A stretch of 64,000 bases of DNA from assembly GCA_016871315.1 (NCBI GenBank), contig VFZE01000021.1, forward strand, positions 29,728-93,727, written 5' to 3'. The DNA is from Acidimicrobiia bacterium (GTDB taxonomy: Bacteria; Acidobacteriota; Terriglobia; Bryobacterales; Bryobacteraceae). The notes under the pieces are model-generated. The model was given only the letters and a program-made list of their open reading frames with translations. It did not search any database and was not told where the DNA came from. Positions 8,731 through 16,905 of this stretch are shown here, in pieces. How positions within the stretch are numbered: position 1 is the first letter of the stretch; each line of letters begins with the position of its first letter. Position numbers and translations under genes: made by a program.

Positions 8731-9609
8731 CTATATGCCAAACCGCCGCAGATACTCGCGGCTGGCGATGGCCGACCGCAACGGCTCGTCCTCTTTGTCC
8801 GGGCCCGCGGCGATATCCTGCTCCACCACCGCCCAGCCCTCGTATCCCATCGATTCCAGCTCCCGGAAGAACTCCGGGAACCGCACCAGGCCCTGGCCCA
8901 ACGGACAGAAGACGCCTTCCTCGACGGCGTCGAAAAACGTCAATTTGTTTTTGCGTGCCGCGGCCAGCCCCTTCTTGCTCACATCCTTCAAGTGAAGATG
9001 CTCAATCCGCTTCCCATACTTGCGCACCGCTTCCACCGGATCACCCCCGCCATAAGCGTAATGCCCTGTATCCAGGCACAGCCCCACCGGCGCCAGATCC
9101 AGCAATCGTTCCACCTCCTCCGGCGTCTCAATGTAGGTGCCCGCATGATGGTGGAAGACGCAGCGGAGTCCGTAACGCGCCGCATCGCCCAAGGCCCGCA
9201 GCAGGTTCACGCGCGCCATTTCCCAGTCCGCCTCCGAAAAGGCAACTCCGGACTCTTGTGCGCGCCCCGCCACATCATCCCGTTCCGGCCAGATTGCGTC
9301 CGATAGGATGATGAACTCCGCTCCCGCTTCGCGCAGCGCGTGCGCCACCATCCGCATCGGCAGCAGATCCGCCTCCTCCTCCTTCAGCGCCACGGGCACG
9401 AAGGCGGAAACCATCGTCAAGGAGCGGTCGTTCAGCTCCTTACGTAGCTCCTCGGAATCGGTCGGCAGGTAGCCGTATGGTCCCAGCTCGGTCCCTGTGT
9501 AGCCGGCCTGCGCCAGCTCATTCAGAAAGACCTTCGGATCGGGACGCCGCCTGGCGCCGATCTCCATGATCCCCCAGCTCACCGGTGCGTTGGCGATCGA
9601 TATCTTCAT
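8731..9609 (-). CDS. iolE: Myo-inosose-2 dehydratase
   Basis: 292 residues from ATG 9609 (MKISIANAPVSWGIMEIGA). An in-frame extension to 9672 lies wholly inside iolB and is not supported. It is a xylose-isomerase-like TIM barrel; NAPVSWG is the hallmark opening of IolE. Metal-ligand candidates are seen in FHHHAGTYIET, LCLDTGHYAYGG and HLHLKD, ending in WAVVEQD. The enzyme removes water from 2-keto-myo-inositol, feeding IolD. Start and stop overlap the neighbours: ATGA with the iolB stop (9606-9609), and 16 nt to iolD, so translation is coupled. Confidence 0.93.
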   Translation of the reverse strand: MKISIANAPVSWGIMEIGARRRPDPKVFLNELAQAGYTGTELGPYGYLPTDSEELRKELNDRSLTMVSAFVPVALKEEEADLLPMRMVAHALREAGAEFIILSDAIWPERDDVAGRAQESGVAFSEADWEMARVNLLRALGDAARYGLRCVFHHHAGTYIETPEEVERLLDLAPVGLCLDTGHYAYGGGDPVEAVRKYGKRIEHLHLKDVSKKGLAAARKNKLTFFDAVEEGVFCPLGQGLVRFPEFFRELESMGYEGWAVVEQDIAAGPDKEDEPLRSAIASREYLRRFGI

Positions 9610-10463
9610 GCGCCGTTTCCCTTCACCACTGGCACGCGCGGATCCTTTTCCCGCCACTCTCCCCTCACCCACGCATAGTCGGGATCGTCGGTCGCCGCCA
9701 TCGAGCGCGCCGAACCCGCCAGAACATTCAGGTAGTAACAGTCATAGCCGTGAGCGGCGACAACAGGATGGTAGCCCTCCGGTATCAGAATCACCTGGTT
9801 GTCCCGCACCGTGATCGTCTCATCGCGCCGCCCGTCCTTGGTATAGACGCGCTGTATCGCGTAACCTTCCGGCTTCGAAATCTTGTAGTAATAAATCTCA
9901 TCCAGATCCGCCTCCTGCGGCATTTTGTGCTGATCATGCTTGTGCGGCGGATACGAAGACCAGTTGCCGCTCGGCGTGTAGACCTCCACGATCAGTATCC
10001 GGTCCGCCGGAAACTCCGGTTTGACGATGTGGTTGATCTGCCGCGTCGCGTTTCCGCCGCCCCTCACTTCCACCTCCACCATCGACGGCAAAATCACCTG
10101 AGCCGGGAATTGCTGTTCCGACCGCGCCCCGCAGATCGCCACTTCGCTGAACGCCGTTAGCGATTCGATGACCACTTCCCCGGCGCCCGACGGCAGGTAC
10201 AACGCATGCGGCATTCCCGCGAACACATTCGCCCTTCCGCCCAGGCTCGGCCAGAACTGATTCCCGCACCGCACGGACACTTGCCCGCCCAGCATCACCA
10301 GCACCAGTTCCTCGCCGGGCGAATAATGCCGGTGCTGCGCCGCATGCGGCAACCGCACCACGCGCAGCGAGATCGTCTCCCAACCCGCGGCCTTCTGCGT
10401 AACGTTCACGATCTCTCCGCCGCCCGCGGGTGCCGGCAAAGGTCTCATGAGAAGCGAACTCAT
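9606..10463 (-). CDS. iolB: 5-deoxy-glucuronate isomerase
   Basis: 285 residues, the usual length for IolB. It is a bicupin: HRHYSPGEELVLVMLGG in the first cupin, and SYPPHKHDQHKMPQEADLDE with YYYKISKPEGYAIQRVY in the second. PPHKHD and the glutamate of LDEIYYY are the expected metal site. The C-terminal HGYDCYYLNVLAG is characteristic. It converts 5-deoxy-D-glucuronate made by IolD into 5-dehydro-2-deoxygluconate for IolC. Its ATG overlaps the stop of the upstream Gfo/Idh gene (ATGA at 10460-10463). Confidence 0.95.
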   Translation of the reverse strand: MSSLLMRPLPAPAGGGEIVNVTQKAAGWETISLRVVRLPHAAQHRHYSPGEELVLVMLGGQVSVRCGNQFWPSLGGRANVFAGMPHALYLPSGAGEVVIESLTAFSEVAICGARSEQQFPAQVILPSMVEVEVRGGGNATRQINHIVKPEFPADRILIVEVYTPSGNWSSYPPHKHDQHKMPQEADLDEIYYYKISKPEGYAIQRVYTKDGRRDETITVRDNQVILIPEGYHPVVAAHGYDCYYLNVLAGSARSMAATDDPDYAWVRGEWREKDPRVPVVKGNGA

Positions 10464-11419
10464 ATGCTCACCGTTTTTCCTGTCCTCGCGCTTTCATAAA
10501 TTGCCATCGCCATCCGCACCGACGCCGCGCCATCGGCCGCCGTCACCGCCGCTGGCTTGCCCTGCTCGATCGAATCCAGAAACAGCCGGTCCTCGGTCAC
10601 GTAGCCCCAGCGCTGCTCCCATGGCAGATGGCGGTACTCGCTCGATTCCACCGCGCCCGTCAAACTGGTTGCGATCAGCACGCGGTCCATCTCCTCCGTC
10701 GCCAAAGTCGTGTGTTTCGCGTACACCTCCACGCGCTCAAACGGAAACGCCCACCCCGTGTACGCCACCGAACGGAATGTCGCCGTGCGCCCGGAAGCGA
10801 ACCGGAAGATCGCGTGAAACGTGTCCAGCGTCGGATACACCAGGCTTTCGGCCACCGCCGTAATCGCCGTCACTTCGCCCATCAGAAACCGCGCCATATC
10901 GAATATGTGGATCGGCGTCTCGAACAGGTAGCCGCCCGTCACCCCATCATCGGAGGTCCATGGCGGATTCTCCAGCTCGCCACGGTTCATCTTGAAGTCC
11001 GCGCCCAGCGCCGGCGTCTTTTCCAATCCCCGTTTCACCGCCTCGTACACCGGCGCAAACCGCCGGTTGTGCCCTACCTGAAAAACCTTGCCCGATTGCG
11101 CCGCCGCCTGCTCGATCGCCGAGGCATCCTCGACAGTCACCGCCATCGGCTTCTCGCAAAAGACATGCTTGCCCGCCGCGATCGCCTGCAAAGCCTGCGC
11201 CGCGTGCATCCGGTTCGGCGTCGTGATGTAGACCGCGTCGCAGCCCCCAATCAGTGCTTCCATCGAATCGAACACCGGCGCGCCAGAGGCCTTCGCACGC
11301 TCCGCGGAAACATCATAAACACCGGCGATCCGCGCCCGCGCATCCTTCGACAACACGCGCATATGCGTCGAGGCGATGTTGCCCGCCCCCAGGAAACCAA
11401 TGCGAATCACCGCGCTCAT
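10460..11419 (-). CDS. Gfo/Idh/MocA oxidoreductase, candidate inositol 2-dehydrogenase
   Basis: 319 residues from ATG 11419 (MSAVIRIGFLGAGNIASTH), preceded five nt away by GGAGGTGG; the longer in-frame reading is inside the previous gene. The Rossmann GFLGAGNIA, the CEKPMA motif with the conserved lysine, and HIFDMARFLMG place it in the Gfo/Idh/MocA family of NAD(P)-dependent sugar and cyclitol dehydrogenases. In an iol operon such an enzyme is expected to act as IolG (myo-inositol to 2-keto-myo-inositol) or to handle another inositol isomer. There are two paralogues side by side, and sequence alone does not say which is IolG. ATGA overlaps occur at both ends. Confidence 0.85.
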   Translation of the reverse strand: MSAVIRIGFLGAGNIASTHMRVLSKDARARIAGVYDVSAERAKASGAPVFDSMEALIGGCDAVYITTPNRMHAAQALQAIAAGKHVFCEKPMAVTVEDASAIEQAAAQSGKVFQVGHNRRFAPVYEAVKRGLEKTPALGADFKMNRGELENPPWTSDDGVTGGYLFETPIHIFDMARFLMGEVTAITAVAESLVYPTLDTFHAIFRFASGRTATFRSVAYTGWAFPFERVEVYAKHTTLATEEMDRVLIATSLTGAVESSEYRHLPWEQRWGYVTEDRLFLDSIEQGKPAAVTAADGAASVRMAMAIYESARTGKTVSI

Positions 11420-12486
11420 CCGGCCACCTCCGCCCAGCGCCCTGTTTCGCAGGACTCCAGCGCCGCCTGCATCACCGCCTGACATCGCACGCCGTCGTGC
11501 AGCGTCGGCGTCACGGCACGCCCTTTCCGTATCGAGTCCACAAACTGCACCGCCTGGTCATAACGGTATCCCCACCGCGGCGGATGCGCTTGCACCTCGC
11601 GCGGCGAGCCCTCGATCTTGAGAAACTCCGCCGGCACCTCGCGCCGCGTCAGTCCGCGTTCGGGATTCCTTCCATCCTCGCCCAACGCAACCTGCAATCC
11701 GCACGGGTCCTGAAGGCTGAATACCCCGCTGCCCTCCGAGCCGTAAACCTCGATGAACATCTCTTCCGTGATCCCCGCCCCGCGCCCCGGACAGATCCGC
11801 GAGATCTCCACTGTTCCGCAAGCGCCTTCCTCCAGCCTCGCCAGGAACGCGATCCAATCCTCCACGTCCGACGAAGGATCCTCCCGGAACCGCCTCTGCG
11901 CTGCCGTCAGTCCCGCGATCTCGCCCGCCGTAAACCGGATCAAATGGATCAGGTGCGATCCGATATCGGCCAGCACGCCTGAACCGGCAAACTCCCGCGA
12001 GGAGCGCCAACCCAGCAAGTGCGTCGACAGCGCCATCAGATACGCCGCACGCACGCTGCGGATCCGCCCAAGCGCGCCCGACTTCACCAGGTGCCGCAAG
12101 TAGTTCACCGCTGGAGTGAACTGATACGTGAACGCCGTCATATGCACCACGCCGGCCTGCTCCACCGCCTCCAGCATCCCTCGCGCCTCCTCCAAGTTCA
12201 GCGCCAGCGGCTTTTCACACAGAATATGCTTGCCCGCCGCCGCCGCCTCACGCACGATCTCCGCATGCGTATGGTTCGGCGAAGCGATCACTACCGCGTC
12301 CACGCCGGATGCCAGCAATTCCTGGTAGTCTTCAAATCGCGCCGCGACCCCCGTCGCCTCCGCGGCCTTTGCGTCGCGGTCGCATACCGCGGTTACTTCC
12401 ACGCCTTCGCACAACTGGAAGCCCGGCAGATGTATCCCGCGTGCCGCCGATCCGGCTCCGATCAGCCCAATGCGAATCCTCTTCAC
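11416..12486 (-). CDS. Gfo/Idh/MocA oxidoreductase (second paralogue)
   Basis: 356 residues from a GTG start overlapping the stop of the alcohol dehydrogenase gene (GTGA). GLIGAGSAARGIHLPGF is the dinucleotide site, ILCEKPLALN the conserved EKP motif, and GSGVLADIGSHLIHLIRF the substrate-side aspartate/histidine segment. It differs clearly from the neighbouring paralogue, being longer and having a different substrate loop, so the two probably oxidise different cyclitols or sugars (for example myo- versus scyllo- or chiro-inositol). That division of labour is inference from context. Confidence 0.83.
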   Translation of the reverse strand: MKRIRIGLIGAGSAARGIHLPGFQLCEGVEVTAVCDRDAKAAEATGVAARFEDYQELLASGVDAVVIASPNHTHAEIVREAAAAGKHILCEKPLALNLEEARGMLEAVEQAGVVHMTAFTYQFTPAVNYLRHLVKSGALGRIRSVRAAYLMALSTHLLGWRSSREFAGSGVLADIGSHLIHLIRFTAGEIAGLTAAQRRFREDPSSDVEDWIAFLARLEEGACGTVEISRICPGRGAGITEEMFIEVYGSEGSGVFSLQDPCGLQVALGEDGRNPERGLTRREVPAEFLKIEGSPREVQAHPPRWGYRYDQAVQFVDSIRKGRAVTPTLHDGVRCQAVMQAALESCETGRWAEVAG

Positions 12487-13502
12487 GGCTCCACCACCAC
12501 CTTGATCGCCTTGCCCGCCCGCATTGCCTCCAGCCCCTCTTGTATCTGATCCAGACGCAGCCGGTGCGTCACCAGCTTCTCCAGCGGCAGCCTCCCCGAC
12601 TCCAGCAGCCGCGCCACTTTCGGGAAACTCGTCTGCTGGATGAAGGAGCCGATGATCGTCACCTGGTTTCTCGTAATCCCATACTGGTTTACGCTCCGCT
12701 CCCCATGCAGGTTCATCCCGAATAACAGCACCCTTCCGCCGCGCCGCACCAGCTCCAACGCCTCCGGCAGCAGCGTTCCCGCCGCATCAATGACCACATC
12801 GGCGCCCACTTCGGTCTCTTTCTCCACCGCCGCCTTTACATCCTCCGCGCGCGGATCCAGCACCCGATCCGCTCCCAGCGCCTCCGCCTGCTTCCGCCGG
12901 AATTCCACCGGCTCCACCAGAAACACGCGCCCCGCCCCGGCCATTTGAAACAGCATCAAGAACATCAACCCGATCGGTCCGCCGCCTAGAATCACCACGC
13001 TCTCCCCGGGCGTCAGCCGCGCCTGTTCAAAGGCGTGCAGCACGCAGGAAAGCGGTTCGGCCAGCGTTGCCCGCTCCGGCGGCACCTCGTTTGCGATCCT
13101 GTGCAGCGCCCGCAGCGGAGCCACGTTGTACCGCGCCAGTCCCCCGTGCCGGAAGATCCCCAGCGTCGTCATATTCTGGCATGAGTTGGTCAGCCCCAAG
13201 CGGCAATAGCGGCACAAGCCGCAGGTAAGGTTCGGATCAATCGCCACGCGGTCGCCCTTGTTCAGATGCCGGTTCGCGTCACCGGCATCGGCAACGGTCG
13301 CCACGTACTCGTGCCCCAGAATGCTGCCCGCCGTGGCCGGATGTCCCGGCGGCACCGACAGAATATGAATATCGGTCCCGCAGATGCTCGCCCGGTTCAC
13401 CTCCAGCAGCACATCGTCATCGGACTCGATCCGCGGCGCCGCCACCTCCTCCACCGCATACTGCCCCTCGCCGCGAAACACCAACGCCTGCATCGTCGCC
13501 AT
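12483..13502 (-). CDS. Zinc-dependent medium-chain alcohol/polyol dehydrogenase
   Basis: 339 residues. The catalytic zinc site is visible as CGTDIHI and GHEYVA; the structural zinc is CGLCRYCRLGLTNSC; and the NAD-binding site is VILGGGPIGLMFLMLFQ. These belong to the threonine dehydrogenase/sorbitol dehydrogenase branch of the MDR family. It probably oxidises a polyol or cyclitol side substrate of the operon; exact specificity cannot be read. Its start overlaps the upstream isomerase stop by one base (TAATG) and its stop overlaps the next gene. Confidence 0.85.
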   Translation of the reverse strand: MATMQALVFRGEGQYAVEEVAAPRIESDDDVLLEVNRASICGTDIHILSVPPGHPATAGSILGHEYVATVADAGDANRHLNKGDRVAIDPNLTCGLCRYCRLGLTNSCQNMTTLGIFRHGGLARYNVAPLRALHRIANEVPPERATLAEPLSCVLHAFEQARLTPGESVVILGGGPIGLMFLMLFQMAGAGRVFLVEPVEFRRKQAEALGADRVLDPRAEDVKAAVEKETEVGADVVIDAAGTLLPEALELVRRGGRVLLFGMNLHGERSVNQYGITRNQVTIIGSFIQQTSFPKVARLLESGRLPLEKLVTHRLRLDQIQEGLEAMRAGKAIKVVVEP

Positions 13503-14287
13503 TACGAGAATATCCTCCGTGCGGCTTCCGCCGCCTCCGCGCTGCCGCCGGATGGAGAGAACTCCATTCCGACCGCGCCCGTGTAGTTCAGTCTCTTCAG
13601 TGCCGCCGCGAAACCGGCGTAATCGATCTCTCCGCTACCCGGCTCATGACGCCCCGGCATGTCCGCCGCATGGATATGCCCGATCAACTCCAGGTTGCCG
13701 CTCACCACGGAAGTCACATCTTCTCCCATCATCGCCATGTGGTAGGCGTCGTACAGCAGCCGCGCCTCCGGCACATTCACTTTCCGGACCAGATCGAATC
13801 CGGCGGCCGAATTATCCAGGAAATAGCGCGGATGATCCAATCGCGTGTTCAGCGGCTCCAAGGCCATCGTCACGCCTGAGCCGCGCGCAAGCGACGCTGC
13901 TTCCCCTAGCGACACCGCGGCCGCCTCCATCTTGTCGCTCGCGGAAAGATTCTCCGGCAGCGCCGCGGCCGAGCCGTCCTCCAGCAGCCGGTCGGTCAGC
14001 AGCATCAGGCAGCGTGCGCCCACTTTCCGCGCCGCTTCGAGCGACTCCCGTATCTCCTCGCGAAAACCCGCCAGATCGGCCGGATTCGCCATCGTATGCC
14101 GCCGGTTGCCGCTGAAGGCCGCCACTGGAAGCCCAACGCCGCGCGTCACAGCAGCAACCTCCGCGAGATCCTTGTTCCGCCAGTCCCAAAACTCAATCGC
14201 TTCGTAGCCGGCCGCCGCCGCCGCGCGGATGCGTTCGCAAAACGGAAGCTCGCCGTAGATCATCTCCAGACACAGGGAACGGATCAT
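13502..14287 (-). CDS. Hydroxypyruvate isomerase-like sugar isomerase (TIM barrel)
   Basis: 261 residues, the typical length for Hyi. Motifs include YEAIEFWDWRNKDL, ALEPLNTRLDHPRYFLDN (with the metal-binding glutamate), LLYDAYHMAMMGED, HIHAADMPGRHEPGSGEIDY and GMEFSPSGG. The HEPGSGEIDY stretch is a strong hydroxypyruvate-isomerase signature. Related barrels (IolI, IolH) interconvert keto-inositols, so in this operon it may act as a keto-inositol isomerase instead. It starts 7 nt after mmsA ends. Confidence 0.78.
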   Translation of the reverse strand: MIRSLCLEMIYGELPFCERIRAAAAAGYEAIEFWDWRNKDLAEVAAVTRGVGLPVAAFSGNRRHTMANPADLAGFREEIRESLEAARKVGARCLMLLTDRLLEDGSAAALPENLSASDKMEAAAVSLGEAASLARGSGVTMALEPLNTRLDHPRYFLDNSAAGFDLVRKVNVPEARLLYDAYHMAMMGEDVTSVVSGNLELIGHIHAADMPGRHEPGSGEIDYAGFAAALKRLNYTGAVGMEFSPSGGSAEAAEAARRIFS

Positions 14288-14294
14288 CGCAGGC

Positions 14295-15773
14295 TCAGAA
14301 CTTCCGTGACCATTCCGCCGGCCAGCGTTCCACTACCACCTTCTTGTCCGTGAAGAACTCGATCGCATCGCGGCCCTGCCCATGCAGCGTGCCCAGGAAA
14401 CTGTCCTTCCAGCCGCTGAACGGAAAGTAAGCCATCGGCGCCGCCACGCCGATGTTGATGCCCACGTTGCCTGTGGAAACTTCATACCGGAACTTGCGCG
14501 CGTGCACGCCGCTGGTCGTAAAGATCGACGAGGCGTTGCCGTAAGGATTGCTGTTGATCAAATGAATCGCCTGGTCCAGGTCATCGGCATGCGCCAGTGT
14601 CAGCACCGGGCCGAAAATCTCCGTTCCCGCCAGCGCGCCGTTCACCGAACCGCCGTCCAGAATGGTTGGTCCGATAAAATTGCCGGACTCGTAGCCCGGG
14701 ATTCGCGCCGCACGTCCGTCCAGCACCACCTTGGCCCCTTCCTTGGCGCCCTGTTCAATGCACTGTGCAATGCGATTCTTGCTTTCCGGCGTGATTACCG
14801 GCCCCATCTGCGAACCGGGATCCAGCCCGTAGCCCACCTTCAGCGTCGAAGCCATGCCCGTGATCGCGTCGCGGAAGCGGCCCTGCGCCTCGCCGACGGT
14901 CACCGCCACCGATACCGCCAGGCAACGCTGGCCCGCGCAGCCAAACGCGCTGTCGCTCACGATCTTCGTCGTCATCTCCAGATCCGCATCCGGCATCACC
15001 ACAACGTGATTCTTCGCCCCGCCCTGGCACTGCACACGCTTGCCGTTGGCCGAGCCGCGCGTATAAATGTGCCGCGCCACCGCCGTCGATCCGACAAAGC
15101 TGATCGACTTCACCGCCGGGTGATCCAGCAGCGCATCCACCGTCGCCCTGCCGCCGTTCACCAGGCTCACTACTCCCGCGGGCAAGCCCGTCTGTTCCAG
15201 CAGCGCGAAGATTTTTTGCATCGTCAGCGGAACACGCTCGCTCGGTTTCACGATCATCGTGTTGCCGCAGGCGATCGCGTACGGCAAAAACCAAAACGCG
15301 ATCATCCCGGGAAAATTGAACGGCACGATGCACGCCGTAACCCCAATCGGCTGCCGGATCATCAGCTCATCGATCCCCGGCGCGATGTCCTCCAGGTTAT
15401 AACCCTGCATCAGCGTCGGAATCCCGCAGGCCACTTCGATATTCTCCAGCGCCCGCTGCATCTCCGCGCGCGATTCGCCAAGTGTCTTGCCGTTTTCCTC
15501 CGTGATCGTGCGGGCGATTTCGTCCATGTTGTCCAGCAGCAGCTGGCGCAGCTTGAACAGATATTGAATCCTCTCCTGCGGCGGCACGCGCCGCCACGTG
15601 CGATACGCCGCCTCCGCCGCCTGCACGGCGGCGTCCACTTCCGAGGCCGGGCTAAGTGGAACCTTCGCCAGCACCGCCGCGGTTGCCGGATTGACGACGT
15701 CCAGAGCCTCGGTCGCCGCAGACGGCGTCCAGACGCTATTGATGAAGTTGGGAATGGGGCTGAGTGAAGCCAT
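14295..15773 (-). CDS. iolA: CoA-acylating methylmalonate/malonate-semialdehyde dehydrogenase
   Basis: 492 residues, family length. Aldehyde-dehydrogenase motifs: [20 protein letters not shown], the FVGST NAD loop, and the catalytic cysteine in [16 protein letters not shown]. The [15 protein letters not shown] ending is typical of MmsA/IolA. It catalyses the last step of inositol breakdown, converting malonate semialdehyde to acetyl-CoA. An AAGGA ribosome site lies six nt upstream of the ATG, inside the 10-nt gap after the regulator. First enzyme gene of the operon. Confidence 0.93.
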   Translation of the reverse strand: MASLSPIPNFINSVWTPSAATEALDVVNPATAAVLAKVPLSPASEVDAAVQAAEAAYRTWRRVPPQERIQYLFKLRQLLLDNMDEIARTITEENGKTLGESRAEMQRALENIEVACGIPTLMQGYNLEDIAPGIDELMIRQPIGVTACIVPFNFPGMIAFWFLPYAIACGNTMIVKPSERVPLTMQKIFALLEQTGLPAGVVSLVNGGRATVDALLDHPAVKSISFVGSTAVARHIYTRGSANGKRVQCQGGAKNHVVVMPDADLEMTTKIVSDSAFGCAGQRCLAVSVAVTVGEAQGRFRDAITGMASTLKVGYGLDPGSQMGPVITPESKNRIAQCIEQGAKEGAKVVLDGRAARIPGYESGNFIGPTILDGGSVNGALAGTEIFGPVLTLAHADDLDQAIHLINSNPYGNASSIFTTSGVHARKFRYEVSTGNVGINIGVAAPMAYFPFSGWKDSFLGTLHGQGRDAIEFFTDKKVVVERWPAEWSRKF

Positions 15774-15782
15774 ATGGAGTCC

Positions 15783-16817
15783 TTATTTCTTAGGTGACGC
15801 CGTCGAGCGGCGTACAATCAATTCTCCGTCGAATTTCTCGACGCCTTCGATGCCGGCCGTTTCGCCGGAAAGCAAGCCCGCCAGTATCTCCATCGCGCGC
15901 CTCCCCATCTGCTCCATCGGCTGGCGCACCGTCGTCAACGGCGGCGAAGCGTAACTGGCGGCGGGAAGATCGTCGAAGCCCACCACCGAGATCTCCTCCG
16001 GAATCCGAATCCCCCGCGCATGGAGGGCGCTCATCGCCCCTAGCGCTGTCTGGTCGTTGTAGCAGAACACCGCCGTCGGCAACGGCGTCCGCTTCAGGAT
16101 CCTCTCCATCGCCGCCGCTCCCTCCGCGCAACTCCCATCCCCGCTTTCCATCGCCTCCGCGTGTTCCTTCACGCCGCGCGATCGAAGCGCCCCGCGGAAA
16201 CCGGAAAGTCTGTTCTCGTTTGACCGCAGCCCGAACTCATCCCCGATGTACCCGATCCGCGTATGCCCGAGATCCAGCAAATGATTGGTGGCCTCCCTCG
16301 CCCCATTCCCATCGTCTATGCTCACCGAGTAGGCAAAGTTACCGGGGTTGTGGTTGTTCAGAAACACCACCGGAATGTTCATCCGCTCCAGCAAATCGGC
16401 GTAGTGAGCTCCAACCCGCGATGACGTGACAATAATGCCATCCACCCGCCGCTCCTCAAAACTATGCACCACGCGCAGCTCGCGCTCGGGTTCCGACTTG
16501 GAGTTGGCCAGGAATACCGAATAGCCAAGATGGTTGGCCTTATCCTCGATGCCGCTGACCACTTCGCCGTTGAACGGATCGGCGATCGTGGTCACCACGA
16601 CTCCGATCGTATGCGTGCGCCGGTTGACAAGGCTGCGGGCAACAGCGCTGGCCCGGTAGCCGGATTCGGAGGCGATCTTCCGGATCTGTTCGGCCGTGGA
16701 TGGATGAACCAGCGGACTGTTTCTCAAGGCACGCGAGACGGTCGAGTGGCTGACATTGGCGATGCGCGCGATGTCCTTGATGGAAACAGGCTTGCTCGAT
16801 GTGTGGGGACGCAACAC
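15783..16817 (-). CDS. LacI-family transcriptional regulator of the inositol operon
   Basis: 344 residues from a GTG start. The LacI helix-turn-helix is SIKDIARIANVSHSTVSRAL (about residues 12-31) with the hinge helix around SAVARSLVNRRTHTIGVVV. The periplasmic-binding-protein-like sensor domain follows, with GYIGDEFGLRSNENRL and SVVGFDDLPAASYASPPLTT. It is the first gene of the operon and only 10 nt from mmsA, so it most likely represses its own transcript and is relieved by an inositol-derived metabolite. A perfect inverted repeat sits between its -10 box and start codon (16820-16837). Function as iol repressor is inferred from position. Confidence 0.88.
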   Translation of the reverse strand: MLRPHTSSKPVSIKDIARIANVSHSTVSRALRNSPLVHPSTAEQIRKIASESGYRASAVARSLVNRRTHTIGVVVTTIADPFNGEVVSGIEDKANHLGYSVFLANSKSEPERELRVVHSFEERRVDGIIVTSSRVGAHYADLLERMNIPVVFLNNHNPGNFAYSVSIDDGNGAREATNHLLDLGHTRIGYIGDEFGLRSNENRLSGFRGALRSRGVKEHAEAMESGDGSCAEGAAAMERILKRTPLPTAVFCYNDQTALGAMSALHARGIRIPEEISVVGFDDLPAASYASPPLTTVRQPMEQMGRRAMEILAGLLSGETAGIEGVEKFDGELIVRRSTASPKK

Positions 16818-16819
16818 GG

Positions 16820-16837
16820 GCAGTGTCTACTCACTGC
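16820..16837 (-). promoter_or_regulatory. Candidate operator: GCAGTG-N6-CACTGC inverted repeat
   Basis: Perfect 6-bp arms with a 6-nt spacer, placed only 2 nt upstream of the regulator's GTG and just downstream of the -10 element. A protein bound here would cover the transcription start. Position suits autoregulation by the LacI-type protein. Binding is inferred. Confidence 0.5.
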
Positions 16838-16839
16838 AC

Positions 16840-16868
16840 ACGTTAACAATCGCCACCTTTGCTGTCAA
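16840..16868 (-). promoter_or_regulatory. Promoter of the inositol operon
   Basis: On the minus strand a perfect -35 box TTGACA (16863-16868) is separated by 17 nt from TAACGT (16840-16845). The predicted start of transcription falls about 16 nt before the regulator's GTG, giving a very short leader without an evident ribosome-binding site. It is the only gap of its kind upstream of the operon. Confidence 0.65.
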
Positions 16869-16905
16869 GCTCTCCCACCCTCTTCCCGTTTCCCTCGCCC
16901 GGCTT

